From Pelistega sp. (GTDB lineage Bacteria > Pseudomonadota > Gammaproteobacteria > Burkholderiales > Burkholderiaceae_B): a stretch of 64,000 nt of DNA. The stretch's first letter is position 1. Each line of letters opens with the position of its first letter. The notes beneath the pieces are model-generated. The model was not told the DNA's origin and did no database searches. It worked only from the letters and a program-made list of their open reading frames with translations. Shown here in pieces: positions 1-8,039 of the stretch. Position numbers and translations under genes: made by a program. The DNA is taken from positions 1 through 64,000 of the forward strand of contig JAUNUI010000017.1 of assembly GCA_030538255.1 (NCBI GenBank), given 5' to 3'.

Positions 1-28
1 TAGAAGCCAAATCAATAGAAGCCAAATC
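1..28. repeat. Short tandem repeat at the left edge
   Basis: A 13-nt unit beginning tagaagcc occurs at 1-13 and again at 16-28 with no mismatch (period 15). It lies at the window edge, so what precedes it is unknown. It belongs to the same class of short intergenic duplication seen at many other places in this window. Confidence 0.7.
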
Positions 29-105
29 GCTAGATCCGCTAAAAAACTAAATGGCTCATGAGGCATGAAAACTAAATTTTACAAAATAAAGTGGCTTTCC
101 ATGTT

Positions 106-122
106 ATGTTATATTATAACAT
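106..122. promoter_or_regulatory. Zur box (zinc-uptake regulator operator)
   Basis: ATGTTATATTATAACAT is a perfect 17-bp palindrome centred on base 114. It matches the core of the proteobacterial Zur operator (TGTTATA-N-TATAACA). It sits about 490 bp upstream of znuC, ahead of two small ORFs, where it would let zinc-loaded Zur block transcription of the whole znu unit. The regulator gene itself is not recognisable in the window. The match is seen; the binding is inferred. Confidence 0.85.
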
Positions 123-123
123 C

Positions 124-138
124 TGATACAATGTATCA
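124..138. promoter_or_regulatory. Second palindrome beside the Zur box, overlapping a possible -10
   Basis: TGATACAATGTATCA is a 15-bp palindrome symmetric about its central base, starting one base after the Zur box. It contains TACAAT (127-132), a plausible -10 element. It differs from the Zur motif, so it may bind another regulator or be fortuitous. Confidence 0.4.
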
Positions 139-178
139 AAACTATCTTATTAATTCTCTCACAGTATAGTAGACCTTT

Positions 179-496
179 ATGCATACGGCCACCTCAACGC
201 ATCCAATTGCTTCATTTCCATCGCTCGCCAATCCGAGCTCGGTGAATGAGTCTATGGCGACGCCTCATTTATGCCAAGGTCATAATAATAAGCAGGGAGA
301 GCTTACTAAAGAGAATAGGGTGCAAGAAAATATGGCGCAAGAGAGTAGTGAATTAGCACAGCTTGCTGCTTGCTCACATATCATCACACCGTCGTCGAGT
401 TTGTTAACGGTCTCTGTGTTGGGGCGTACTTGGCCCGTTATGATACTGTTGCTAAGCATGTGGTTCTTGAGTTTTCTGGTCTTGGGCTGGATCTAA
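179..496 (+). CDS. Hypothetical small protein with C-terminal membrane segment
   Basis: A 105-residue ORF between the Zur box and znuC. The first 65 residues are polar and rich in Ser, Thr, Asn, Gln and Glu; the last 30 or so form one strongly hydrophobic segment (VMILLLSMWFLSFLVLGWI) ending at the stop. No family is recognised. The same reading frame continues beyond the TAA at 494-496 into a His-rich stretch ending just before znuC. The two pieces could therefore be one membrane protein with a His-rich tail that has been interrupted, or two small genes. Position suggests Zur-controlled transcription. Whether it is translated is uncertain. Confidence 0.35.
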   Translation: MHTATSTHPIASFPSLANPSSVNESMATPHLCQGHNNKQGELTKENRVQENMAQESSELAQLAACSHIITPSSSLLTVSVLGRTWPVMILLLSMWFLSFLVLGWI

Positions 497-499
497 GTG

Positions 500-607
500 A
501 TGTATCAACACGTGGTGAAGCATCAAGCGATGTACAAATGCGCAAAGCACGCTAACGCTCGTCAGGATAAGCACACCAAACACGCTAAGCATGTAGTAGG
601 GCCGTAA
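500..607 (+). CDS. Putative 35-residue His-rich peptide upstream of znuC
   Basis: ATG at 500 opens 35 codons ending TAA at 605-607, three bases before the znuC start. The peptide has six His, one Cys and many Lys (for example DKHTKHAKHVV), a composition that suggests divalent-metal binding. It is in frame with the preceding 105-residue ORF, separated only by that ORF's stop codon. No clear ribosome-binding site precedes it, so it might be translated by coupling, by readthrough, or not at all. It is not a known family. Confidence 0.3.
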   Translation: MYQHVVKHQAMYKCAKHANARQDKHTKHAKHVVGP

Positions 608-610
608 GCT

Positions 611-1327
611 ATGTACGCTATTCGACTGAATAATGTTGCCTTAGGTTGGCGCCAGGAGTCCTCAGAGGCCATTGTGCATGGTCTTAATGGTCAGTTTGAA
701 CAGGGTAGTATGACTGCCTTGGTGGGGCCGAATGGGGCAGGTAAGTCAACCCTGATTAAGGGCTTGGTGCAATTCATTAAGCCTGTACAAGGGACCATAG
801 ATATTGCCCCCCAACTCAGAAAGCAGATGAGCTTATTGCCGCAATTAAGTGATATTGATCGCAGCTTTCCCATCACGGTCTATGATTTAGTGGCGATGGG
901 GGCTTGGCGTCGCTTGGGCTTTTGGCGTTCATATAATCGTCAAGAAAGTCATCGTATTCATCAGGCACTTGAGCAAGTCGGCCTCAGTGGATGTTGCGAA
1001 CAATTAATCGGCACGCTTTCAGGTGGGCAGATGCAGCGCGCCTTATTTGCAAGACTCTTGGTGCGTGATGCACAGATTCTCCTGCTGGATGAACCCTTCA
1101 CGGCAATCGATGAGCATACCCAAGAGGACTTAATGAACATTATGAAGGCTTGGTCTGCGCAAGGGCGTACCGTGATTACTGTCTTACATGACGTGGCCTT
1201 AGCACGTGAGGCCTTTCCTCAGTCCCTGTTATTGGCGCGTCAGCTGGTGGCCTGGGGTGATTCAGACAGTGTGCTGAGCGAAGAGAATTTGCAGCAAGCG
1301 CGTCGTCTCGTTTTGCAAGGATTTTAA
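611..1327 (+). CDS. znuC: Zinc ABC transporter ATPase ZnuC
   Basis: ATP-binding subunit that powers high-affinity Zn(II) import through ZnuB from the periplasmic ZnuA. 238 residues, normal for the family. Visible motifs: Walker A GPNGAGKST (residues 39-47), ABC signature LSGGQ (about 136-140), Walker B ILLLDEP (about 155-161) followed by the D-loop, and the H-loop His in VLHDVA. It is the first transporter gene after the Zur box. ZnuB follows after 79 bp; the last bases of znuC (ttttgcaagg-tttaa) recur just before the znuB start. Manganese or mixed specificity cannot be excluded from the ATPase alone, but the Zur box and the His-rich ZnuA support zinc. Confidence 0.93.
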   Translation: MYAIRLNNVALGWRQESSEAIVHGLNGQFEQGSMTALVGPNGAGKSTLIKGLVQFIKPVQGTIDIAPQLRKQMSLLPQLSDIDRSFPITVYDLVAMGAWRRLGFWRSYNRQESHRIHQALEQVGLSGCCEQLIGTLSGGQMQRALFARLLVRDAQILLLDEPFTAIDEHTQEDLMNIMKAWSAQGRTVITVLHDVALAREAFPQSLLLARQLVAWGDSDSVLSEENLQQARRLVLQGF

Positions 1328-1406
1328 TTGTGAATAATATATGTCTAACTTTGCAAAAACTTAAAATTTCGAGCTGTATGCCGCTGGTTTTGCAAGGGGT
1401 TTAAGC

Positions 1407-2270
1407 GTGTACGAATTACTTATCGCTCCCTTTTATGAGTTTGGTTTTATGGCGCGCGGCCTATTAGGGGCCTTGTTTATTGCTGTCTCTGCCAGCTCCT
1501 TGGGTGTGTTTCTTATCTTACGCCGCATGAGTTTGGTCGCTGACTCGATGTCGCATGCCATCTTGCCTGGTGTGGCCGCGGGATTTTTGGTGGCAGGAAT
1601 GTCCATGGGGGCTATGCTGATAGGTGGCTTTTTCATGGGACTCTTGGTCGCTTTTGTCGCAGGTTTTGTCGCGCGCGTAACTAAGCTGAAAGAGGAGTCG
1701 AGCTTTGCAGGCTTTTACCTCATATCGCTTGGTTTGGGCGTCATTCTCGTGTCCTTAAAAGGCACCAATATGGACTTGCTGCACGTGCTATTTGGTTCGG
1801 TTCTGACCTTGGATGATCAGGGCCTGCTTTTAATTATGGCGATTAGTAGCTTGTCTATTCTGACTTTATTCGTAATTTATCGTCCGCTGATTATCGACTG
1901 TTTGGACCCAACATTCTTACGCGCCGAAGGCGGCGGTGGGCAGATTACGCATATGATTTTTCTCCTGCTCTTGGTTGTTAATTTATTAGCAGGCTTCCAA
2001 GTGCTTGGCACCTTAATGGTCGTTGGCATGATGATTCTGCCGGCCTTAAGTGCCCGCTTTCTCGGTCGAACCGTGGGCCAGCAAATTGTGATTGCGATTG
2101 CTCTTGGTATGCTCGCTAGTTATATCGGCATGGTCTTGTCCTATCACATTAACGTTCCAACCTCAGCCAGCATTATTCTAAGTGCTGGGGTGTTCTATAT
2201 CATAGCGCTGCTAATAGGCCCGTATGGTGGTGTATTACAGTATTTTAAACATGAAAAAATAGGGAGTTAA
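1407..2270 (+). CDS. znuB: Zinc ABC transporter permease ZnuB
   Basis: 287-residue integral membrane protein of the ABC-3 (ZnuB/MntB) family that forms the channel for zinc across the inner membrane. It is made almost entirely of hydrophobic helices separated by short loops. The conserved N-terminal region with LRRMSLVADSMSHAILPG (about residues 38-55) is characteristic. Translation starts at GTG 1407, with an AGGGG element a few bases upstream. It lies between znuC and znuA and is followed by znuA after 3 bp. Confidence 0.93.
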   Translation: MYELLIAPFYEFGFMARGLLGALFIAVSASSLGVFLILRRMSLVADSMSHAILPGVAAGFLVAGMSMGAMLIGGFFMGLLVAFVAGFVARVTKLKEESSFAGFYLISLGLGVILVSLKGTNMDLLHVLFGSVLTLDDQGLLLIMAISSLSILTLFVIYRPLIIDCLDPTFLRAEGGGGQITHMIFLLLLVVNLLAGFQVLGTLMVVGMMILPALSARFLGRTVGQQIVIAIALGMLASYIGMVLSYHINVPTSASIILSAGVFYIIALLIGPYGGVLQYFKHEKIGS

Positions 2271-2273
2271 TTT

Positions 2274-3500
2274 ATGAGTATGATCAAAACAGTTGGTCTC
2301 ACCTTGGGTTTTGGTCTCAGCTTGGGATTGAGTACACAGGTGCAAGCCTTAACTGTCGCTACCAGCTTCTCCATTCTTGAAAATATGGTGAAAAATGTGG
2401 CTGGCGATAAGGTGACGGTTGTTAACTTAATTGGTGCCGATAGCGATGCGCATTCATTTGAGCTGTCACCCAGCGATGTGGCGAAACTTGGTGGCAAAGA
2501 ACAGCCGGTGATTTTCTTTGTTAATGGTTTAGGTTTGGATGATTGGTCGCAGCGCATGGTCAATGCGGCAAATTTCAAGGGTAAAGTAGTCGTCCTAACC
2601 GAGGGCATTAAAGAGCGTAAATTTGATGAGTCACATGATCATACACATGCGCATGATGCGGATAAGCCAACGGCGGATGCGCACGATCACGGTCATGAGC
2701 ACGATGCGGTGAAAAAGGCCGATGCACATGATCACGATCATGATGATGATAAAAAAGGTGATGTGCACGAGCATAACCATGCGCACGATGCGAAGGTAGA
2801 GGCGCACGCCCACAGTCACGACCATGAGACTGAGAAAAAAGCGAGCGAACATGATCATAGTCATGCTGCGGTGACAGCAGCGGACACTCATGGACACGAG
2901 AAGTCAACTGAGACGCACGATCACGCGCATGACACGGCTAAACCAGTGGCTGATGCACACGAACATCACCATCATGGCGATATTGACCCACATGCTTGGC
3001 AGAGCCTACCGAATGCATTAGTTTATGTTGATAATATTACTAAGGCCTTAAGTGCTGCTGACCCTGAAAATAAGGCGCATTATCAAGAGAATGCTCAAGC
3101 GTATAAGCAGAAAATAAGTGCCTTGCATCAGAAAATTAAGCAAGACTACGAGCCATTGGCCCATGAGCGCCGTTACTTAGTGACGACGCATGAGGCCCTC
3201 GGTTACTTTGCTGATGAGTACCATTTACATATGGTCTCACCCTTAGGCTTTTCTTCAAGTGCACAGCCTTCGGCCAAAGAAGTGGCGAGTGTGGTGAAGC
3301 AAGTGCGTGACGCGAAAATTCCTGCGCTCTTTTTAGAGAATGTGAAGAATCCTGCACTGCTTGAGCAAATTGCTCGAGAGAGTGGAGCTAAGATTGGTGG
3401 GACTTTACATACTGATGCTTTATCAGCTTCAGGCCCTGCATCGACTTATTTAGGGATGGTTGAGGAGAATGCGCGTGTCATTCTGGAGGCCTTGAAATAA
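2274..3500 (+). CDS. znuA: Periplasmic zinc-binding protein ZnuA with very long His-rich loop
   Basis: Solute-binding protein (cluster A-I, ZnuA/TroA fold) delivering Zn(II) to ZnuB. A Sec signal peptide ends near TQVQA (residue 25). The normal metal-site elements are present: the His of DAHSFELSP, the His of DPHAWQSLPNA after the loop, and the TTHEALGYFADEY helix. Between them, about residues 117-237 form a loop of repeated His-Asp/His-Glu dipeptides spaced by Lys/Ala segments, much longer than the His-rich loop of E. coli ZnuA. A GGGAG ribosome-binding site precedes ATG 2274. Last gene of the unit; a terminator follows. Confidence 0.93.
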   Translation: MSMIKTVGLTLGFGLSLGLSTQVQALTVATSFSILENMVKNVAGDKVTVVNLIGADSDAHSFELSPSDVAKLGGKEQPVIFFVNGLGLDDWSQRMVNAANFKGKVVVLTEGIKERKFDESHDHTHAHDADKPTADAHDHGHEHDAVKKADAHDHDHDDDKKGDVHEHNHAHDAKVEAHAHSHDHETEKKASEHDHSHAAVTAADTHGHEKSTETHDHAHDTAKPVADAHEHHHHGDIDPHAWQSLPNALVYVDNITKALSAADPENKAHYQENAQAYKQKISALHQKIKQDYEPLAHERRYLVTTHEALGYFADEYHLHMVSPLGFSSSAQPSAKEVASVVKQVRDAKIPALFLENVKNPALLEQIARESGAKIGGTLHTDALSASGPASTYLGMVEENARVILEALK

Positions 3501-3548
3501 GCCGGCTTATATAAGCCGTTTATTCCTAGATGCCTAAGTACTAAAGAC

Positions 3549-3588
3549 AGCCAAAGGGCGCAAAATCAATGCGTACTTTGGCTTTTTT
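3549..3588 (+). terminator. Intrinsic terminator after znuA
   Basis: AGCCAAAG (3549-3556) pairs with CTTTGGCT (3576-3583), and T residues follow to 3588. It closes the znu unit and separates it from dapF. Confidence 0.8.
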
Positions 3589-3665
3589 ATGGGCCTGATC
3601 CGGCGAGAATGTGCGCTACAATGTGCTTTTGACGCAATATATTCTCAATAATATTGGACCGATTT

Positions 3666-4592
3666 ATGATTTGGCAATTTAGCAAAATGCAAGGCGCAGG
3701 TAATGATTTCATCGTCTTAGATGGGGTGCGCCAAGCCATTGATATGACTCCCGAGCGGGCTCGGGCGCTTGCTCACCGACAGTTTGGTATCGGTGCAGAT
3801 CAGATTCTATTGGTTGAGAATCCGAGTCATCCTATGGCTGATTTTCGTTATCGAATTTTCAATGCCGATGGTAGTGAGGTGGAGCATTGTGGCAATGGTG
3901 CGCGTTGCTTTGTACGCTTTGTGCATGAGCAAAGACTCTCTGGTCGCAACCCCTTGAAAGCGGAAATCGCCACGGGTCTGATTACGCTGACGGAGCAAGA
4001 AGATCAGAGCGTGACCGTCGATATGGGTCAGACCCGCTTTGCGCCTGAAGACTTGGCTTTCGATGTGAGTGGCTTGTCGTCTTATCCATGTGCTGAGGAT
4101 ACGATTTGGCAATTACCGTTAGCGCCGCAGGCCTCGGGTTCGCTTTCGGCTGAGCAAGATGCTTGTGTCGTCGACATCTCTTTAGTTCAAATTTCTAATC
4201 CGCATGCGGTGCAAGTGGTTGATGATGTTAAGACCGCTCCGGTTGCGCTGTTCGGTCCTTTAATCGAGTCGCATCCGCGTTTTCATCAGCGTGTCAATGC
4301 AGGTTTTATGCAAGTGATTAATCCGCAGGAAATTGCTTTACGTGTGTATGAGCGTGGTGCGGGTGAGACTTTGGCTTGTGGCACGGGAGCATGTGCGGCG
4401 GTTGTGGCGGGGATTCGCCGTGGCCTTTTACAAAGTCCTGTTTTGGTCCATACCCACGGCGGTGATTTGCAGATTGCGTATAATGGAGAGCAATTACAGA
4501 TGACGGGGCCTGCGACCACCGTCTTTCAAGGTCAAATTGATATTGACGCTTTAGTTCAATCGATTCCTACACAGGTATTAAAGAATGAGTAA
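3666..4592 (+). CDS. dapF: Diaminopimelate epimerase
   Basis: Interconverts LL- and meso-diaminopimelate for lysine and peptidoglycan synthesis; cytoplasmic and cofactor-free. The N-terminal [16 protein letters not shown] signature and the two catalytic cysteines are visible: one in [13 protein letters not shown], one in [12 protein letters not shown]. About 308 residues from ATG 3666. A TTG start four codons earlier (3654) is possible, but ATG gives the usual family N-terminus. Its end overlaps the next gene by 8 bp, indicating translational coupling, and dapF-DUF484-xerC is a widespread proteobacterial order. Confidence 0.95.
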   Translation: MIWQFSKMQGAGNDFIVLDGVRQAIDMTPERARALAHRQFGIGADQILLVENPSHPMADFRYRIFNADGSEVEHCGNGARCFVRFVHEQRLSGRNPLKAEIATGLITLTEQEDQSVTVDMGQTRFAPEDLAFDVSGLSSYPCAEDTIWQLPLAPQASGSLSAEQDACVVDISLVQISNPHAVQVVDDVKTAPVALFGPLIESHPRFHQRVNAGFMQVINPQEIALRVYERGAGETLACGTGACAAVVAGIRRGLLQSPVLVHTHGGDLQIAYNGEQLQMTGPATTVFQGQIDIDALVQSIPTQVLKNE

Positions 4593-5238
4593 AAAGACAT
4601 TAACGGCAGACCAAGTCGCCGAGTTCCTAATTGAGCACCCTGACTTTTTCATGCAGCATGCAGATGTATTCGCACAACTGCAAGTGCCACACCCCCATGC
4701 GGAAAATACCTTGTCTTTACTTGAGCGCCAAGTGCAGGTGATGCGTCAGCGTGAGAAGCAACTGCAGTGGCAATTATCGGAGTTGCTTTACTGTGCGGAT
4801 GAGAATAAAGAGATTAATGATACGGTGACGCATTGGTGTGCTAACTTGCTAAGCGTAGAGGATGCGCAGCAGATTCCTAGCGAGATTGTGAATAGTTTGC
4901 AGTCTGCCTTCCCTGATTTGGAAGTGGTTTTACGTGTGTGGAATGTGGCGCAACTGTCTGAGAGTCCCTTGCAAACACAATCTGAAGCCTTGCTCACGTA
5001 TGTGCAAGCCTTGGATAAGCCTTATTGTGGCAACAAACTAGAAGAGGGCTTAGCCGAGTGCTTCACCAAGACGCCTGGCTCGATTGCCGTGGTGCCCTTG
5101 CGTCAAGACGAAATTGCGCTTGGTGTGTTGTTGTTCGCTAGCGAGAATCCGGAGCACTTCCACGAGAGTATGGGCTTGGTGTTCTTATCGACCCTTGGTC
5201 AGTTGGCGGGAGCGGCGCTGAGTCGTTTGCAAGATTAA
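4585..5238 (+). CDS. DUF484 family protein (GAF-like)
   Basis: 217-residue cytoplasmic protein of the DUF484 family, found between dapF and xerC in many proteobacteria (YigA in E. coli). The N-terminal part ([20 protein letters not shown]) is the family hallmark. A charged helix with [18 protein letters not shown] follows, likely a coiled coil, then a GAF-like domain to the end. Function is not established. It overlaps dapF by 8 bp. The last codons (roughly AALSRLQD plus stop) are repeated twice more in the DNA after the stop. Confidence 0.85.
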   Translation: MSKKTLTADQVAEFLIEHPDFFMQHADVFAQLQVPHPHAENTLSLLERQVQVMRQREKQLQWQLSELLYCADENKEINDTVTHWCANLLSVEDAQQIPSEIVNSLQSAFPDLEVVLRVWNVAQLSESPLQTQSEALLTYVQALDKPYCGNKLEEGLAECFTKTPGSIAVVPLRQDEIALGVLLFASENPEHFHESMGLVFLSTLGQLAGAALSRLQD

Positions 5239-5330
5239 TAAGGCAGCTGGCGGGTGCGGCGCTGAGTCGTTTGCAAGATTAACAAGGCAACTGGCGGGTG
5301 CAGCACGGAATCGCTTACACGCTTAATATA
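5203..5330. repeat. Three tandem copies of the 3' end of the DUF484 gene (period 44)
   Basis: A 44-nt unit beginning tggcggg starts at 5203 (inside the gene), 5247 and 5291. Copies 1 and 2 differ at only a few positions and both include the gene's final codons and stop; copy 3 is clearly more diverged. This looks like successive tandem duplication of a gene terminus, the downstream copies being free to decay. Confidence 0.85.
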
Positions 5331-5471
5331 CGGATATGCAGAAATTGAGTGATTGGCTAGTCTCAGCATCAAGAGATACTGAATTTAGAATGGTCTTGTG
5401 ATTTAAGCTTAAACCTTAATCTTGCTAAGGGTGTCGATAGTGCTAAATCTATTTACTATAGGATTGAAAAA

Positions 5472-6422
5472 GTGAGTGCAGAGCGCGATTATATTCATCA
5501 ATGGTTAGCGCACTTGCGTACTGAGCGACGATACTCGGAACACACCATTAGTGCCTATGCACGGGATATGCAGCATCTACGCGAACTTTATCCTGAACAA
5601 GCGCTTGAACAAGTGAGTAATGTGCAAGTGCGCATGGCCATGGCGCGCTTACATGCGCAAGATCTCTCACCACGTTCCCTAGCACGTATTTTATCGACCT
5701 GGCGTAACTTCTATAAATGGTTGGCGCCGCAACTCAGCTTGCCTGTGAATCCTGCGCAAGATGTGCGTTCGCCCAAGGTGCCGCGTTCCCTACCTAAAGC
5801 CTTATCCACCGATCAGACGGTTGCCTTATTGGACAATGCCCAGCAAGTAAGCGATGGTGGTGCTATCGCCGTGCGCGATCAGGCTATGTTTGAATTGCTG
5901 TATTCAAGTGGCTTGCGCTTGTCTGAGTTAGTTGGTTTGGATGTGAACTACCGTAAAGAAGAGGGTTACGTCTCGCAAGGCTGGTTGAATATGGCGGAGA
6001 TGGAGCTGACCGTTGTTGGTAAGGGTGGCAAGACACGCATAGCACCGCTTGGTGATAAGGCCGCTGAAGCAATTGCTGCTTGGTTATCTAAGCGCCCGTT
6101 ATTGTTGAAACCTGCTGGGGATATCGATAGTCAACAAGCCTTATTTCTAGGTGAGCGAGGTGGGCGTATCAGCCCTCGCGTCGTGCAATTGCAATTAAAA
6201 AAACTGGGTCAAAAAACCAATGCGCCCGCGCACTTGCATCCGCATATACTACGCCATAGCTTTGCCAGTCATTTGCTACAGTCTTCACAGGACTTACGCG
6301 CCGTGCAAGAGTTACTCGGCCATGCGAATATTTCAACGACGCAGATTTATACCCGCTTAGATTTTCAGCATCTGGCGAAAGTCTATGATCAAGCCCATCC
6401 GCGCGCTAAGAAGAAGTCTTAA
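5472..6422 (+). CDS. xerC: Tyrosine recombinase XerC
   Basis: Site-specific recombinase that with XerD resolves chromosome dimers at dif. 316 residues. An N-terminal SAM-like core-binding domain ([13 protein letters not shown]) is followed by the catalytic domain with the Arg of [11 protein letters not shown], the box [12 protein letters not shown], the His of ELLGHANI and the nucleophilic Tyr in TTQIYTRLD. Starts at GTG 5472. Its place after dapF and DUF484 supports XerC over XerD or an integrase. A stretch near residues 155-170 ([12 protein letters not shown]) appears to be a small insertion between catalytic motifs. Confidence 0.92.
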   Translation: MSAERDYIHQWLAHLRTERRYSEHTISAYARDMQHLRELYPEQALEQVSNVQVRMAMARLHAQDLSPRSLARILSTWRNFYKWLAPQLSLPVNPAQDVRSPKVPRSLPKALSTDQTVALLDNAQQVSDGGAIAVRDQAMFELLYSSGLRLSELVGLDVNYRKEEGYVSQGWLNMAEMELTVVGKGGKTRIAPLGDKAAEAIAAWLSKRPLLLKPAGDIDSQQALFLGERGGRISPRVVQLQLKKLGQKTNAPAHLHPHILRHSFASHLLQSSQDLRAVQELLGHANISTTQIYTRLDFQHLAKVYDQAHPRAKKKS

Positions 6423-6491
6423 GTAAGCCAAGAGGCGGCTCATCATCGACTAGGTTCTAGGCATGGCAGGCTGAACGCAATGATGGAGAAT

Positions 6492-7385
6492 TTAATAAAC
6501 CTCAGCCTCACCTTCAGGGCGAGTCTTAAAGCGGCGGTGTACCCAGTAGTATTGGGGCACATCACGCAGAATCCATTGTTCCAGTTCTTGATTGATGCGG
6601 GCGGTGGCTTCTTCAATGCTCTGCTCACCTGGGAAATTCTCGAGGGCAGGCAAGACCTCAACATGGTAGTGGCCAGTCTGTATATCAAGTTGCGTCACAA
6701 TCGGTACGACTTTAGCATTGAAGCTCTTAGCGATTTGGGCGGTACTCGGTAAGGTGGCACTGGGGATGGAGAAAAAAGGTACGAAGATCGACTCATCACG
6801 GCCGAAATCCATATCGGGTAGGTAATACACGGGCACACCACGACGCATATAGCGAATAATGCCACGAATCCCGTCTTTGCGACTAAGGAGATGAATCTCG
6901 TTAAAGCGCCCGCGACCCAAGCGAATCATCTCATCAAAATCCGCATCACGCTGTGGTTTATACATCGTGCAGGCTTCGCTTAAACCCATAGAGATACGCG
7001 TTGCGGCCGCATCAAGACCAATAAAGTGGGGCGCCAACATCAGTAGTGGCTGCTTGGCTTGCACCAAATCATCAATATGCTCAAAACCACTGATGGTGAC
7101 TTCTTGTTTAATCCGATCGGGATCCCCATACCAGAGCAAGCCACGGTCAATCATGGATTGGGTAAAAAGGCGTAGATGTTCTTTCTCCCAGCGACGTAAT
7201 GTTGTTGCGTCAGCATTAGGGAAGCAGAGCTTTAGATTGGTGCGCACGATATGCGTACGACGCGGCGCTACATACGGCATAATTGCTGCTAAATACGCAC
7301 CAATCCGCAGTCGCTTTGGCGTTGAAATACGACCAAACCAACTGAATAAAGCTTGAATAAGACGATATTTAAGCGATTTTTTCAT
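6492..7385 (-). CDS. lpxL: Lipid A biosynthesis lauroyl/myristoyl acyltransferase (LpxL/HtrB type)
   Basis: Inner-membrane enzyme of the LPLAT family that adds a secondary acyl chain to Kdo-lipid A precursors. 297 residues. The catalytic H-x4-D motif is visible in APHFIGLDAAA, and the family motif in MYKPQRDADFDEMI. An N-terminal amphipathic or hydrophobic stretch (YRLIQALFSWFGRIS) would anchor it. Convergent with xerC and divergent from metK, an arrangement common in Burkholderiales. LpxL and LpxM types are not separable here without alignment. Confidence 0.88.
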   Translation of the reverse strand: MKKSLKYRLIQALFSWFGRISTPKRLRIGAYLAAIMPYVAPRRTHIVRTNLKLCFPNADATTLRRWEKEHLRLFTQSMIDRGLLWYGDPDRIKQEVTISGFEHIDDLVQAKQPLLMLAPHFIGLDAAATRISMGLSEACTMYKPQRDADFDEMIRLGRGRFNEIHLLSRKDGIRGIIRYMRRGVPVYYLPDMDFGRDESIFVPFFSIPSATLPSTAQIAKSFNAKVVPIVTQLDIQTGHYHVEVLPALENFPGEQSIEEATARINQELEQWILRDVPQYYWVHRRFKTRPEGEAEVY

Positions 7386-7707
7386 AAGTGAGCAAGATGA
7401 TTTAAGTGCTTATTGTACCTTAGAAGGCTAGGGGTGCTATAAACCTTAAGTAAGTTTTTGTTTCAACAGTGCATGAGAGGTGGTATATGAGTGTGGAAAA
7501 GTTTTCGTGAGAAAGCTTGAGTTCATCGTAGCGGGTGATGACGATAATACGACGAATTTGAGGTTAGGAAATTCGGCTTTAGAGTGATAAGTTAGGGGCT
7601 AAGGAGCCGTAACTTAGGTGTTAGAGAACAGTAAGCTGGGGGTTAGAGGGTAGTAACTTAGCTGCAATGGAGTAATAAGCGAGGCATTAAGTAGTAGCAA
7701 GTTAGGG

Positions 7708-7759
7708 GTTAGGGCGTAGCTAGTTCAGCGTTAGGGCGTAGCTAGTTCAGCGTTAGGGC
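7708..7759. repeat. Perfect 22-bp tandem repeat
   Basis: The unit beginning gttagggcgtagctag occupies 7708-7729 and 7730-7751 exactly, with the first 8 bases of a third copy to 7759. Looser relatives (gttaggg..., ttagagggtagtaa) occur from about 7560. Intergenic, non-coding. Confidence 0.85.
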
Positions 7760-7910
7760 TGTTGGATTTTTGGCATAAATCAAGGCCAGTATATTCTCTT
7801 GCTAAATGATGAGTGAAATTTACATAAAAACCATCAATCCTTTAAAAATCATGAGGATAGAAGGGTTATCCTACACTTTCTCTTGAATTTAGAGTAGAAT
7901 AACTGACTTC

Positions 7911-7968
7911 AATTAAATCGCCGAGTTAAAGACAACTTGCGGGGCGAATAAATACCGCTAAAGCGTCG
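7911..7968 (+). ncRNA. SAM-II-like riboswitch aptamer upstream of metK
   Basis: Stem P1 TCGCC (7918-7922) pairs with GGCGA (7943-7947). The loop carries GTTAAA and ACTTGC, followed by AATAAATA and then GCTAAAG (7957-7963), the conserved order of SAM-II aptamers. A pseudoknot GCGG (7939-7942) with CCGC (7955-7958) is available. It lies 70-130 nt before metK, so it would bind the enzyme's own product. SAM-II is best known in Alphaproteobacteria, so the call rests on the motif order; a covariance search was not possible. How it would switch is unclear: a weak hairpin (7962-7966 with 7978-7982) plus T-rich DNA follows, and the RBS (AAAGGACG) lies farther down. Confidence 0.65.
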
Positions 7969-8039
7969 CACTGTTCTACGCTCTTTCTTTAGATAGTTGC
8001 TACGCGTTCTATAAACTCAAAAATATAAAGGACGCCATA

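Larger units (their letters stand above)
7386..8039. other. 654-bp intergenic region between lpxL and metK
   Basis: The first 370 bp hold degenerate ttag-rich repeats, including a perfect 22-bp tandem repeat (7708-7759). No ORF is convincing. The last 150 bp hold the metK promoter region and a SAM-II-like aptamer. A TAGAAT at 7895-7900 with a weak TACACT 17 bp upstream is a possible promoter that would start RNA just before the aptamer. Confidence 0.6.

Noticed and set aside
370..555. Alternative 61-aa ORF as a remnant of a Zur/Fur regulator gene
   Set aside because: No CxxC or His-rich metal sites and no helix-turn-helix pattern could be matched in any frame.
2608..2907. Two minus-strand ORFs rich in His/Arg or Val/Met opposite znuA
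   Set aside because: They are antisense reflections of the GAT/CAC repeats of the ZnuA His-rich loop.
6480..6752. Plus-strand 90-aa ORF opposite lpxL
   Set aside because: Lies fully within the conserved lpxL coding sequence on the other strand; no RBS or family.
7560..7760. Repeats considered as a CRISPR array
   Set aside because: Units are directly adjacent with no unique spacers, and there are no cas genes.
7962..7990. Weak hairpin after the metK aptamer as a definite terminator
   Set aside because: Only 5 bp of stem with an 11-nt loop and an interrupted T tract; kept only as a possibility within the aptamer entry.
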